A stretch of DNA of 64,000 nucleotides from Marinoscillum sp049115815 (GCA_049115815.1 JAGDZO010000004.1:310001-374000), one strand, 5' to 3'; shown: positions 8,842 to 18,485, numbered from the stretch's first letter. The notes: generated by a model from the sequence alone, not told the origin. Translations and numbers: made by a program.

Positions 8842-11800
8842 ATGAAAAGACTAATTTCATTAATAGCTCTCCTTCACTCACTTAATGGTAACGGCCAATC
8901 GAGTTTTAAGGAACTTGTTTTGGAAGGCCCCGAATATGAAATTGTAGATGCTATTGGAGTGGCTGTCGGAGATTTTAATAACGATGGATTTGATGACATA
9001 CTGGTCGCCGGAAAACCAAGTCGGATATATCGAAACAATGGCAATCTAACTTTCAGTGAGATCAGTGAGATCGCGAATCTTTCGAATGTTCAAGCGAACT
9101 CTGGTGTGTGGTTTGATGCCGATAATGATGGCCTACTCGATTTACTTTTAGATGAGCCAGATCAAACCTCAATTTATTACAATCAAGGAGATGAAACGTT
9201 CCAATTTGGCTCTTCTTTAGGCACGGCGCAGAGAAAAGCTATTTTAATTGGTGACTTGAACGAGGATGAGTGGCCAGATATTTATAGTGCTAATTTTAGA
9301 CAAAAAAACCATTTATTCATTAATCAAGGCAACAAGACGTTTACTCCATTTGGAGAAGATGTAACCAAGGGTGAATTGGATATGGGAGCTATTCTCATCG
9401 ATTTCGAAGGAGATGGTGATCTTGATGTTTATCAAGTCTACGACGGCCACAGGCCAAACGAATTATTAATTAATGACGGCAATGCACGATTTGTAGATCA
9501 CGCCAAAGAGTACGGACTAGACAATGAATCTTTTGGAATGGGGGTCGACTATGGAGATTTTAATCATGATGGTCAATTCGATTTTTACATCACCAATCTA
9601 TATGCAAATGATTTGCTCTTGAGCCTACCTGATAAAACGTATGAAGAACAAGCTGTAGATGCAGGATTAGACGACCAAGGCATGGGTTGGGGAGTGGTTA
9701 GTTTGGATTTCGATAATGATGGGTTAGAGGATGTTTATTTTGTAAATGAGTATAAATATTCACCTCATCCAGCCAAACTTTTCAGAAATAATGGAGATCA
9801 AACTTTTTCAGTTGCTAGTTCTAGTTCCGAATTAGAAAATGAAATGAGTGGCTATGGGTGTGTTACATCTGATTTGAACAATGATGGCGCATTGGACATA
9901 ATAGTAGCGAACAAGAATAGCGAAAAAGATATACGCATTTTCATCAATCAAAACTCATCAGGGTATTGGATGCAATTGTCACTCATAGGCACCAAGACCA
10001 ATAAGTTTGGAATTGGCACTAGAGTCAAAGCATATGTCAATGGTGAGGTGATTATGAAGGATCTAAATGTGGGGTCGGGTTACCATTCTCAAAGAGGGTT
10101 TAGAATGCAATTCGGTTTAGGAACTTCTGATCACGTGGACTCGCTAGTGATAAATTGGCCTGATGGTTCTAAGGAACAGCTCTTTGACGTTTTGGGCAAT
10201 CAGCGTTATATCGCATATCAAGGAAACGGCCTTATAGAATTTGATCCTGATGTGTTCCGAAACTTGTCAGCTGAACAAAGTCTTTTAGAGGAGCCTACCA
10301 CTGTAAGGTCAGCTGATATAGACAACAACGATAAGTCAGTTGCTCGCTATTGGAATGAGCTAATACTTGAAGCAATTCGCGGAGATTTTGCAAGGCCGAC
10401 AGTTCATGCCAGAAATCTGTATCACCTTTCATTGGCGCTATACGATAGTTGGTCAATTTACAATCCATACTCAGAACCTGTGTTCATAGGTGACAAGATC
10501 CAGAGCATTGAAAGTTTCTTGGATAAGTTGAACGTGTCTGATGAGGATATTCAAAAAGCCCAAGAAAAGACAATGAGTTTCGCAGCGTTTAGGTTGATTA
10601 ATCATCGTTTTAAGAATTCACCTTCTTCGTTTGAGACGCTAGGCTCTGGATATAAATTAATGCAAACCTTGGGATATGACCCTGAAGACTACTCAACGTC
10701 TTACGAATCTGGGAATGCGGCTGCTTTGGGCAATTTCATAGCACAGGAAATTATTGCTTTCGGAATGCAAGACGGATCCAATGAGCAAAATGCATATTCA
10801 AATAAATTTTATTCACCGGTAAATGAACCAATGAAACCCCATGAGGCGGGAAATCCCAATTGTAAATTTCCTAATAGATGGCAGCAATTAGAGTTGTTTG
10901 AATCAATCGATCAAAGTGGTAATCCCGTCTCTTTGATACAAGATTTTCTTAGCCCTGAATGGGGACATGTGATACCTTTTGCCCTATCACCTGATGATTT
11001 GACATTTAAAGAACGAGACGGAAACCAGTATTGGGTTTATCATGATCCTGGACCGCCTCCCGTCTTGGACTTGGAAAAGGAATCTTCTATATTCAAATGG
11101 AATTTTGAATTGGTATTAAATTGGAGCTCCGAATTAGATCAGTTTTCAAACGAAATCGTAGATATTTCCCCAAGATCAATTGGTGGCTTGACAGACGAAG
11201 ACTACCCGACTACATTCGAAGGTTATATATCCTTTTTTGAATTTGATGGAGCTGATCCAGGAGAGGGATATTCTATTAACCCTATAACCGGACACCCTTA
11301 TGAAACTCAATTGGTGGATCTTGGAGATTATTCGCGTGTTTTAGCAGAATTTTGGGCAGATGGCCCATCTTCTGAAACCCCTCCTGGTCATTGGTTTACT
11401 ATATTAAATTATGTGACTGATCATCCAGATTTTGAAAGAAAATTTCTAGGACAAGGAGAGCCTCTCAGCCTTTTGGAATGGGATGTTAAATCTTATTTGA
11501 CTATGGGTGGAGCCATGCATGATGCAGCCATTACAGCTTGGGGCATAAAGGGTTTTTATGATTACACTCGTCCAATAAATGCCATTCGATATATGGCTGA
11601 TTTGGGACAATCAACCCTCCCTAATGGTCCAAATTACAACATTGGTGGTTTGCAACTCAGGGAAGGTCTAATAGAGCTTGTAGATACGGATGATCCATTA
11701 TCAGACAATGGAAATAATATAGACAAATTGAAGATTAGGGCTTGGAAGGGGCCAGATCATATTTCAAATCCAAATTCAGATATAGCAGGAGTAGATTGGA

Positions 11801-12432
11801 TTTTGGCCGAAAATTGGTGGCCTTACCAACGCCCGAGTTTTGTGACGCCTCCTTTTGCTGGTTATGTGTCGGGTCACTCCACTTTTTCTAGAGCAGCAGC
11901 GGAGGTACTGTCGCTTATTACAGGGAATGAATATTTTCCTGGGGGCCTAGGAGAATTTGAAGCAAAGAAAAATGAATTCCTTGTTTTTGAAGAAGGGCCA
12001 TCAACGACCATTAAACTTCAATGGGCAAAGTATCGTGATGCATCTGATCAATGTAGTCTTTCTCGTATTTGGGGAGGAATTCATCCGCCAGTTGATGATA
12101 TACCAGGTCGAATAATTGGAACCAAAATAGGACAGGACGCTGTAGAAAAGGCATTGACTTATTTTGGAAGTGTTTCTCTTTCTACAATGAATCAGGAATT
12201 AAATTACCTACCGAAAATATATCCAAATCCAATTGAGCAAGGCCATAATCTACAGTTGGGTTTGTCAGGTAATCAAGTGGTTCGAATAAGAATTCTGGAC
12301 TTTTCCGGTAAGGATATATTTGCTACTGAATTAAGTGAAAATTTTATTAAATGGGATTTTGGAAGCGGCTTATTTATTCTAATGGTTGAAACAGATGATT
12401 GGAGATACAGTCATAAAATCATTGCTAAATAG
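8842..12432 (+). CDS. Secreted FG-GAP / ASPIC-UnbV / vanadium-haloperoxidase-type fusion protein, T9SS cargo
   Basis: 1196 residues in four parts. A signal peptide covers about residues 1-19. About seven FG-GAP/VCBS calcium-binding repeats follow (for example DFNNDGFDD, DADNDGLLD, DFNHDGQFD), then an ASPIC/UnbV module near 375-460, as in CRTAC1-like proteins. From about 495 comes a vanadium-dependent haloperoxidase/PAP2-type domain opening ARYWNELILEAIRGDFARP. All vanadate-pocket motifs are present: K903-x6-R910-P911, S1010-G1011-H1012, and S1074-R1075-x5-H1081-x3-D1085. The last 70 residues (IYPNP onward) form a T9SS type A sorting domain, so the protein should be exported through type IX secretion and anchored or released outside. 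It stands alone. Halide specificity, or phosphatase activity instead, cannot be told from sequence. Confidence 0.88.
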   Translation: MKRLISLIALLHSLNGNGQSSFKELVLEGPEYEIVDAIGVAVGDFNNDGFDDILVAGKPSRIYRNNGNLTFSEISEIANLSNVQANSGVWFDADNDGLLDLLLDEPDQTSIYYNQGDETFQFGSSLGTAQRKAILIGDLNEDEWPDIYSANFRQKNHLFINQGNKTFTPFGEDVTKGELDMGAILIDFEGDGDLDVYQVYDGHRPNELLINDGNARFVDHAKEYGLDNESFGMGVDYGDFNHDGQFDFYITNLYANDLLLSLPDKTYEEQAVDAGLDDQGMGWGVVSLDFDNDGLEDVYFVNEYKYSPHPAKLFRNNGDQTFSVASSSSELENEMSGYGCVTSDLNNDGALDIIVANKNSEKDIRIFINQNSSGYWMQLSLIGTKTNKFGIGTRVKAYVNGEVIMKDLNVGSGYHSQRGFRMQFGLGTSDHVDSLVINWPDGSKEQLFDVLGNQRYIAYQGNGLIEFDPDVFRNLSAEQSLLEEPTTVRSADIDNNDKSVARYWNELILEAIRGDFARPTVHARNLYHLSLALYDSWSIYNPYSEPVFIGDKIQSIESFLDKLNVSDEDIQKAQEKTMSFAAFRLINHRFKNSPSSFETLGSGYKLMQTLGYDPEDYSTSYESGNAAALGNFIAQEIIAFGMQDGSNEQNAYSNKFYSPVNEPMKPHEAGNPNCKFPNRWQQLELFESIDQSGNPVSLIQDFLSPEWGHVIPFALSPDDLTFKERDGNQYWVYHDPGPPPVLDLEKESSIFKWNFELVLNWSSELDQFSNEIVDISPRSIGGLTDEDYPTTFEGYISFFEFDGADPGEGYSINPITGHPYETQLVDLGDYSRVLAEFWADGPSSETPPGHWFTILNYVTDHPDFERKFLGQGEPLSLLEWDVKSYLTMGGAMHDAAITAWGIKGFYDYTRPINAIRYMADLGQSTLPNGPNYNIGGLQLREGLIELVDTDDPLSDNGNNIDKLKIRAWKGPDHISNPNSDIAGVDWILAENWWPYQRPSFVTPPFAGYVSGHSTFSRAAAEVLSLITGNEYFPGGLGEFEAKKNEFLVFEEGPSTTIKLQWAKYRDASDQCSLSRIWGGIHPPVDDIPGRIIGTKIGQDAVEKALTYFGSVSLSTMNQELNYLPKIYPNPIEQGHNLQLGLSGNQVVRIRILDFSGKDIFATELSENFIKWDFGSGLFILMVETDDWRYSHKIIAK

Positions 12433-12513
12433 AATTCTCTTTTACCTCTTCGGCATAACTTGAGTTTGATCAACTTCATGTCTAAAGCTCAGAACCATTG
12501 AAAATAGGATTCT

Positions 12514-13302
12514 CTAAAGTTTTTTGTAAAGTCTAATCGGATCTTGATTGAGAACATTGGCTAGCGCTTTATACAACTGACTGCTATAGTTCATAAAATC
12601 ACCAGGCCGCTCAAAGAACAGCTCTACGGCAACAGCAAAGAATTCCTCCTTATCTGTTGATCCATAGTTTCTAAAAAATAAAGTTTCACCTGATTTGACT
12701 AAAGCCATTTGTTGATCTGCCAACACTTGCCACTGTAGTATCGCTTCTGGATTTAGAAAATTGTATTCTTGATTCATCACAATATTCTCTAATCGCAGGG
12801 CATGAGCCATCTCATGCAAGCCAAGATTGATTCCTTCCGATCCAGCATAGCCCTCTACGAAGTGTTTCCATGAAAGCACTACCGCCTGCACCTTGGGGTT
12901 CACCTCTCCTTTGTGAAAATTTCGTCCTTCGTTACTGTAAAACTGATCTGGAAAAACGATGATATGTTTGAAATAACTCAAGAACACATTAGGAAAGCCG
13001 AAGGTCAACTGAATGGCGGAAGCGGAAATCAGCACTTTCATCTCTTCTGTCACGGCACTCATATTTCGCGGAATGAATTCTTTGAGAGCCATAAATTTTG
13101 CTACCCGCTTTTCAAATATTCGTTGCGATTTTGGAGGCAAATATCCGTAAAACCGGAAATGATTGATCAGAATGGCCTTCTGGGCAGCATTTAGCGGCTT
13201 GACCATATTGAACACTTTCCTACCAAGGCCGTGCTTATGAAAATAGCGCCCTATCACATAGGCTATGATTACTCCTAATCCAATTGCGGGGAGCGTTTCC
13301 AA
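12514..13302 (-). CDS. MtfA-like zinc-dependent peptidase
   Basis: A 262-residue protein of the MtfA/DUF980 peptidase family. A hydrophobic stretch at about residues 5-20 suggests an N-terminal membrane anchor. The zinc site is HEMAH at 163-167, and E227 in the FAVAVELFFERP segment is the likely third ligand. In E. coli, MtfA is linked to the glucose phosphotransferase regulator Mlc, but that partner is not expected here, so the substrate is unknown. The start is TTG at 13302, four bases after the glyS stop; no ATG lies between it and an in-frame stop just upstream. Co-transcription with glyS is likely. An internal ATG at residue 33 would remove the anchor. Confidence 0.82.
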   Translation of the reverse strand: METLPAIGLGVIIAYVIGRYFHKHGLGRKVFNMVKPLNAAQKAILINHFRFYGYLPPKSQRIFEKRVAKFMALKEFIPRNMSAVTEEMKVLISASAIQLTFGFPNVFLSYFKHIIVFPDQFYSNEGRNFHKGEVNPKVQAVVLSWKHFVEGYAGSEGINLGLHEMAHALRLENIVMNQEYNFLNPEAILQWQVLADQQMALVKSGETLFFRNYGSTDKEEFFAVAVELFFERPGDFMNYSSQLYKALANVLNQDPIRLYKKL

Positions 13303-13306
13303 GAAA

Positions 13307-14854
13307 TTAGAGGGATTTCAGAAGCTTCTTCAGACTTACTTTTTCTTCCAGAGTTTCTATGAGCTGTTCAATCGAAATGCGCTCCTGCTCCATACTATCT
13401 CGTTCTCTGATAGTCACAGTATTGTCTTCCAGAGTCTGGTGATCTACCGTGACACAGTAAGGAGTCCCGATTGCGTCCTGTCTTCTGTATCGCTTACCAA
13501 TCGCATCTTTTTCGTCATATTGCGAATTAAAATCCAATTTGATTTCGTTCAAAATTTCGTTGGCTTTCTCAGGCAGTCCATCTTTCTTCAAAAGAGGAAG
13601 TACCGCCACTTTTACTGGAGCCAACGCTGGTGGGATTTTCAATACAGTCCTTGAGCTACCGTCTTGCAAGGTTTCCTCCTGATAGCTAGCTGACATGACC
13701 GCTAAGAACATTCTGTCCAACCCGATTGAAGTCTCAAGTACATACGGGGTGTAGCTTTCATTATTCACCGTATCAAAGAATTTCAATTTCTTACCTGAAT
13801 GACTTTCATGTGCATTAAGGTCAAAATCAGTACGAGAATGAATACCTTCTAATTCCTTGAAGCCCATTGGGAAATTATACTCAATGTCACAAGCAGCATT
13901 GGCGTAATGCGCCAAATTCAGATGGTCATGGAATTTGTAGTTTTCATCACCCAATCCTAAGGCTTTGTGCCATTTCATTCTTTTGGTTTTCCAATGCTCA
14001 TACCATTCTATCTCTGTACCTGGAGGAATGAAAAACTGCATTTCCATCTGCTCAAATTCACGCATTCTGAAAATGAATTGTCGAGCAATTATTTCATTTC
14101 TGAAAGCCTTCCCTATCTGAGCAATACCAAATGGAGGCTTTAATCGACTCGTTTTTTGAACATTGAGATAATTCACAAATATGCCCTGTGCAGTTTCAGG
14201 ACGGAGGTAAATTTTGCCAGAATCATCAGCTACAGATCCCATCTCCGTGCTGAACATTAGATTGAATTGACGTACGTCTGTCCAGTTCCTACTGCCTGAC
14301 ACAGGGTCAGCTATATCCAGATCTACAATCAATTGTTTTAAAGCATCCAAATCTCCAGATTCTATTGAAGACTTCATTCGAGCTTCTATATCTGTGATTT
14401 GATCTGCATATTTCTTTACCCTTTCATTTGTTGCAATGAACTGGTCTTTGTCAAAACTGTCTCCGAACCTCTTGGCGGCTTTAGCTACCTCTTTATCAAT
14501 CTTGCCTTGGATCTTAGCCATCTGGTCTTCGATCAGCACATCCGCACGGTAGCGTTTTTTAGAGTCTTTATTATCTACCAAAGGGTCATTGAAAGCGTCC
14601 ACATGACCCGAAGCTTTCCAGGTAGTCGGGTGCATAAAAATCGCGGCATCTATACCCACAATGTTATCATGCATTCTGACCATTGCTTTCCACCAATATT
14701 CCTTGATATTGTTTTTTAATTCAGACCCGTATGGACCGTAATCATAAGTTGCGGCCAGGCCATCATAGATCTCACTAGATGGGTATATAAAACCGTACTC
14801 TTTACAATGTGAGGCTATGTTTTTTAATGTCGTTGCTTCTTCAGAATTTGCCAT
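13307..14854 (-). CDS. glyS: Glycyl-tRNA synthetase (dimeric class II type)
   Basis: Charges tRNA-Gly. It is the single-chain homodimeric type related to archaeal and eukaryotic GlyRS, not the alpha/beta tetramer, at 515 residues. Recognisable blocks are EYGFIYPSSEIYDG near the N-terminus, the class II core with YLRPETAQGIF and RNEIIARQFIFRMREFEQME, and the C-terminal anticodon-binding domain. An insertion with a long charged helix occupies roughly residues 100-185. ATG at 14852-14854. A TATCTTTG box ends five bases upstream, so the mRNA may have almost no leader. The MtfA-like gene follows four bases after its stop. Confidence 0.96.
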   Translation of the reverse strand: MANSEEATTLKNIASHCKEYGFIYPSSEIYDGLAATYDYGPYGSELKNNIKEYWWKAMVRMHDNIVGIDAAIFMHPTTWKASGHVDAFNDPLVDNKDSKKRYRADVLIEDQMAKIQGKIDKEVAKAAKRFGDSFDKDQFIATNERVKKYADQITDIEARMKSSIESGDLDALKQLIVDLDIADPVSGSRNWTDVRQFNLMFSTEMGSVADDSGKIYLRPETAQGIFVNYLNVQKTSRLKPPFGIAQIGKAFRNEIIARQFIFRMREFEQMEMQFFIPPGTEIEWYEHWKTKRMKWHKALGLGDENYKFHDHLNLAHYANAACDIEYNFPMGFKELEGIHSRTDFDLNAHESHSGKKLKFFDTVNNESYTPYVLETSIGLDRMFLAVMSASYQEETLQDGSSRTVLKIPPALAPVKVAVLPLLKKDGLPEKANEILNEIKLDFNSQYDEKDAIGKRYRRQDAIGTPYCVTVDHQTLEDNTVTIRERDSMEQERISIEQLIETLEEKVSLKKLLKSL

Positions 14855-14859
14855 GGCGG

Positions 14860-14867
14860 CAAAGATA
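14860..14867 (-). promoter_or_regulatory. Candidate -7 box (TATCTTTG) for glyS
   Basis: On the minus strand TATCTTTG is followed by CCGCC and then the glyS ATG. It is an exact TAnnTTTG match. No clear -33 TTTG is seen. The spacing predicts transcription starting at or within a few bases of the start codon. Confidence 0.5.
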
Positions 14868-15033
14868 GAATTTTGGATTTCTTTTTGAATTCATTTTTTA
14901 AAATTGATTAGGACGCATTGTTTGTTAGTTTGCTTCAGTGCTTTGTTACTACCACGACATTTATACTATTTGCAACATCTTGATACCTGCATTGACGTTA
15001 CTTCGGTCAAATCGAAACTTTTATTTTTGAAAT

Positions 15034-15795
15034 ATGCTCAGACCCATCTACTTGATTTTATTACTAGCTTGCGTTTCTTCTTGCAATGCGCAGCGTGGGC
15101 AAACCGAAAGTTTGGCGCCAATCACCCATGAAAAGTTCACGGAGCTACTTCAAAAGCATGTCTCTGATCAAGGAATGGTAGATTATCAGGGATTTGAAGC
15201 AGAGCGAAAATCATTAACAGCCTATTTGGATTTAATCAGGAGCACTGCTCCCAATAAAACCTGGACCAAAGAGGAAGAGATAGCCTATTGGATCAATGCT
15301 TACAATGCATTCACTATTGAGCTGGTGTTGAGACACTATCCAGTTAATAGCATTAAAGACATTGGGAATAGTATTCAAATACCATTTGTTAATACACCAT
15401 GGGACATCAAGTTCATTGAGATTGGAGGAGAGACTTATGATCTAAATAATATTGAACACAGTATTCTTCGAGACAAGTGGGAAGAGCCAAGGGTGCATTT
15501 TGCGCTGAATTGTGCTTCTTATTCGTGTCCCATACTTAGGAATGAAGCCTACGAAGCTGATGTGCTAGACCAGCAATTAGATGAGCAGGCTGCTTTGTTT
15601 ATTAATGATGATTTTAGGAATGATATCACATCTGATCAAGCCAATCTTTCAAAAATATTTTCTTGGTTCAGCGGAGATTTTAATAACGTGATGCCAGTAG
15701 TAGATTTTATCAATCAGTATGCTGATGTGAAGATCACAGATGATACAGAGATCGACTACAAAGACTATGATTGGCGTCTGAATGATGCCGAATAG
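15034..15795 (+). CDS. DUF547-domain lipoprotein
   Basis: 253 residues. The N-terminus is a lipoprotein signal with a lipobox-like VSSC ending at C17, so the mature protein is probably lipid-anchored in the envelope. The rest is a DUF547 domain, with EEIAYWINAYNAFTIELVLRHYP at about residues 85-108 and the conserved ALNCASYSCPILRNEAY segment, whose cysteines and serines recall a papain-like fold. DUF547 has no settled function. ATG at 15034. It stands alone between glyS and ugd and ends at a bidirectional terminator. Confidence 0.85.
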   Translation: MLRPIYLILLLACVSSCNAQRGQTESLAPITHEKFTELLQKHVSDQGMVDYQGFEAERKSLTAYLDLIRSTAPNKTWTKEEEIAYWINAYNAFTIELVLRHYPVNSIKDIGNSIQIPFVNTPWDIKFIEIGGETYDLNNIEHSILRDKWEEPRVHFALNCASYSCPILRNEAYEADVLDQQLDEQAALFINDDFRNDITSDQANLSKIFSWFSGDFNNVMPVVDFINQYADVKITDDTEIDYKDYDWRLNDAE

Positions 15796-15802
15796 AAACA
15801 AT

Positions 15803-15840
15803 AAAGGCTCCAAAGGAGCCTTTAACGTTGTTTTATTTTT
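15803..15840. terminator. Bidirectional intrinsic terminator between the DUF547 gene and ugd
   Basis: Perfect 9-bp stem, AAAGGCTCC (15803-15811) and GGAGCCTTT (15815-15823), with a three-base AAA loop, then a T-rich run on the plus side. It lies between two converging genes and can serve both. Confidence 0.85.
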
Positions 15841-15852
15841 CTGAAAGAGAAA

Positions 15853-17160
15853 TCAGATCCTTTTCCTTCCTATACTGTGGTAAGTAAATCCTAACTCTTC
15901 CATCTGACCCAGTTCATAAAGATTTCTCCCATCAAATATGACTTTATTACTAAGCGCCGCTCCTACTTTATCAAATTCAGGTGTTCTGAATACAGGCCAC
16001 TCTGTCATGATCATAAGCGCATCTGCACCTGCGAGTGCATCATATTCATCATTTGCAAAATAGATTTTGTCACCAAAAATCTCTTGTACATTGTCCATTG
16101 CTTCAGGATCGTATGCACGAACATTTGCTCCCATACTTAAGAGTTTCGTGATATTCTCCAATGCTGGTGCTTCTCGAATATCATCAGTGTAAGGTTTAAA
16201 GGCCAGACCCCAAATCGCAATGGTTTTTCCAGATAAGTTTCCTCCAAAATATTCCTTAACTGGCTCGATAAGCTTTTCCTTTTGAATAGCGTTTACATCC
16301 ATTACAGCATTGAGAATCTTGAAATCATACGCTGCCTGGCTTGCAGATTTAGCCAACGCCTGAACGTCCTTAGGGAAGCAACTTCCACCATATCCAATTC
16401 CCGCAAATAAGAACCTTTTACCAATTCTAGTATCAGTTCCCATTCCTTTGCGCACCATATCTACGTCAGCACCTAAGAGCTCACACATATTGGCGATTTC
16501 ATTCATAAACGTAATTTTGGTTGCTAAGAAAGAGTTAGCAGCATATTTCGTTAATTCAGCAGACTTGATATCCATAAATATGATCGGATTCCCCTGACGA
16601 ACGAAAGGAGCATAAAGTTTGTCCATCACCTTGGTTGCCTTTTCAGACTCAGCGCCAATCACCACTCTATCAGGTTTCATGAAATCGTCAACTGCCACTC
16701 CCTCTCTCAAGAACTCAGGATTCGAGACTACATCAAAATCAACCTTGGCGTTTTTAGAGATAGCCGCATGCACTTTGTCTGCTGTTCCTACGGGTACTGT
16801 ACTTTTATCAACTATTACGGCGTATTCATCTAGAAGGGGCCCTAAATCTTCCGCAACCTTAAGTACATACTTAAGATCAGCAGATCCATCTTCACCAGGA
16901 GGTGTTGGTAAAGCAAGGAAAATTATTTTAGCTCCTTTGATTCCTTCTGCAAGGTTAGTTGTGAAGTCAAGCCTTCCTTGTCTAATATTTCTTTCAAATA
17001 GTACTTCTAGTCCTGGTTCATAAATCGTGATCTGCTTATTACTAAGCATTTCCACTTTCTTTTCATCTATATCCACGCAGGTTACATGATTGCCAGTTTC
17101 TGCAAAACAAGTTCCTGTGACTAGGCCAACATAGCCAGTTCCTACTACTGCAATTTTCAT
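15853..17160 (-). CDS. ugd: UDP-glucose 6-dehydrogenase
   Basis: Oxidises UDP-glucose to UDP-glucuronate with two NAD+, feeding exopolysaccharide or LPS sugar synthesis. At 435 residues it has the full three-domain form: an N-terminal Rossmann fold (GTGYVGLVTGTCFAE), a central domain with the catalytic cysteine C261 in GYGGSCFPKD, and a C-terminal UDP-binding domain containing GLAFKPYTDDIREAP. ATG at 17158-17160. The UDP-glucuronate 4-epimerase-like gene at 61554 could use its product. A TATTTTTG box lies 32 bases upstream. Confidence 0.95.
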   Translation of the reverse strand: MKIAVVGTGYVGLVTGTCFAETGNHVTCVDIDEKKVEMLSNKQITIYEPGLEVLFERNIRQGRLDFTTNLAEGIKGAKIIFLALPTPPGEDGSADLKYVLKVAEDLGPLLDEYAVIVDKSTVPVGTADKVHAAISKNAKVDFDVVSNPEFLREGVAVDDFMKPDRVVIGAESEKATKVMDKLYAPFVRQGNPIIFMDIKSAELTKYAANSFLATKITFMNEIANMCELLGADVDMVRKGMGTDTRIGKRFLFAGIGYGGSCFPKDVQALAKSASQAAYDFKILNAVMDVNAIQKEKLIEPVKEYFGGNLSGKTIAIWGLAFKPYTDDIREAPALENITKLLSMGANVRAYDPEAMDNVQEIFGDKIYFANDEYDALAGADALMIMTEWPVFRTPEFDKVGAALSNKVIFDGRNLYELGQMEELGFTYHSIGRKRI

Positions 17161-17191
17161 AATGGTGTAAGGATTTTGAGATTTAAGGTGG

Positions 17192-17199
17192 CAAAAATA
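17192..17199 (-). promoter_or_regulatory. Candidate -7 box (TATTTTTG) for ugd
   Basis: Exact TAnnTTTG match read on minus, giving a leader of about 25 bases. I could not find a convincing -33 element. Confidence 0.4.
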
Positions 17200-17311
17200 G
17201 CATATTTGGATAAAAATTCTTTGGATTTGGAAAAGCTTAATTGCCTGAAAATTAGAATGGTCAAATAACTATCAAGACTTTGAGTAGTTTACACTAAAAA
17301 ACACCCCAAAA

Positions 17312-18451
17312 ATGTATTCTGACAACATTGAAAACAAGCGAATGATTTCTGACATGGTCAGAGAGCTTGCTAAAAAAGAGATTGAACCATACATGTACGA
17401 ATGGGATGAAAGCCAAGAGTTTCCAAAAAAGCTATTTGCAGAATTAGGGAACCAAGGCCTTATGGGAGTCTTAATCCCTCAAGAATATGGTGGTTCAGGT
17501 TTTGGTTACCATGAATATGTAACCGCAATTATAGAATTGGCTAAAGTGGATGGATCCATAGGGTTATCCATGGCCGCTCACAATAGTCTGTGTTGTGGGC
17601 ATATTTTACAACACGGAAATGACCATCAGAAAGCTAAGTACCTAAGTAAACTAGCCACTGGCGAATGGTTAGGAGCATGGGGGCTTACCGAGCCCAATAC
17701 AGGGTCCGATGCTGGCAACATGAAAACTACGGCAATCAAAGAAGGCGATGAATGGGTTTTGAATGGAGCGAAAAATTTTATTACTCATGGGATCTCAGGT
17801 GATGTGGCAGTGGTTATCGCTAGAACAGGAGAGCCTGGAGCTTCTAGAAATTCGTCAGCCTTCATAGTAGAAAGAGGTACGGCAGGATTTAAAGGCGGGC
17901 GAAAAGAAAATAAATTGGGGATGCGTTGTTCAGAAACTGCAGAGATGATTTTTGAAGATTGTAGAATACCCTCTGAAAACTTGATTGGCAATGTCGGTGA
18001 CGGCTTTGTTCAATCCTTAAAAGTATTGGATGGCGGTCGAATTTCTATTGCCGCCTTGAGTTGTGGCATAGCTGAAGGGGCATTGAATGCCGCAATCGCT
18101 TATTCGAAGGAGAGAGAGCAGTTTGGGAAGCCTATTGCAAGTTTTCAAGGAATTTCATTCAAAATTGCAGATATGGCCACTAAAGTTGAAGCTGCAAAGT
18201 TGCTGACCTATAAAGCAGCGGACATGAAAAACCGTGGAGAGTCAGTTACTGAAATTTCGGCCAAGGCCAAATTATACGCCTCTGAGATTGCCGTGGAAGT
18301 TGCCAATGATGCTGTGCAAATTTTTGGAGGTTATGGTTACACCAAAGATTATCCGGTAGAGAAGTATTACAGAGATGCGAAGCTCTGCACCATAGGTGAA
18401 GGCACTTCCGAAATTCAGAAATTGGTGATTTCAAGAGAAGTATTGAAATAA
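17312..18451 (+). CDS. Acyl-CoA dehydrogenase (short-chain/butyryl type)
   Basis: FAD enzyme of fatty-acid beta-oxidation or branched-chain catabolism. It introduces a trans-2 double bond into acyl-CoA and passes electrons to ETF. 379 residues, the standard length. Family signatures are WLGAWGLTEPNTGSDAG, the RCSETAEMIFEDCRIP strand, and the C-terminal GGYGYTKDYPVEKYYRDAK. The likely catalytic base is E363 in IGEGTSEIQK. ATG at 17312. It stands alone; rpsU starts from its own promoter right at its 3' end. Chain-length preference cannot be fixed from sequence. Confidence 0.93.
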   Translation: MYSDNIENKRMISDMVRELAKKEIEPYMYEWDESQEFPKKLFAELGNQGLMGVLIPQEYGGSGFGYHEYVTAIIELAKVDGSIGLSMAAHNSLCCGHILQHGNDHQKAKYLSKLATGEWLGAWGLTEPNTGSDAGNMKTTAIKEGDEWVLNGAKNFITHGISGDVAVVIARTGEPGASRNSSAFIVERGTAGFKGGRKENKLGMRCSETAEMIFEDCRIPSENLIGNVGDGFVQSLKVLDGGRISIAALSCGIAEGALNAAIAYSKEREQFGKPIASFQGISFKIADMATKVEAAKLLTYKAADMKNRGESVTEISAKAKLYASEIAVEVANDAVQIFGGYGYTKDYPVEKYYRDAKLCTIGEGTSEIQKLVISREVLK

Positions 18452-18454
18452 TAC

Positions 18455-18485
18455 TTTGCTCACATAAAAAAATCTTCTACTTTTG
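18455..18485 (+). promoter_or_regulatory. rpsU promoter (TTTG, 19 bases, TACTTTTG)
   Basis: TTTG at 18455-18458 and TACTTTTG at 18478-18485 with exactly 19 bases between. This is a full match to the Bacteroidota -33/-7 consensus. Transcription should begin near 18490, leaving a leader of about 15 bases before the rpsU ATG. Confidence 0.75.
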
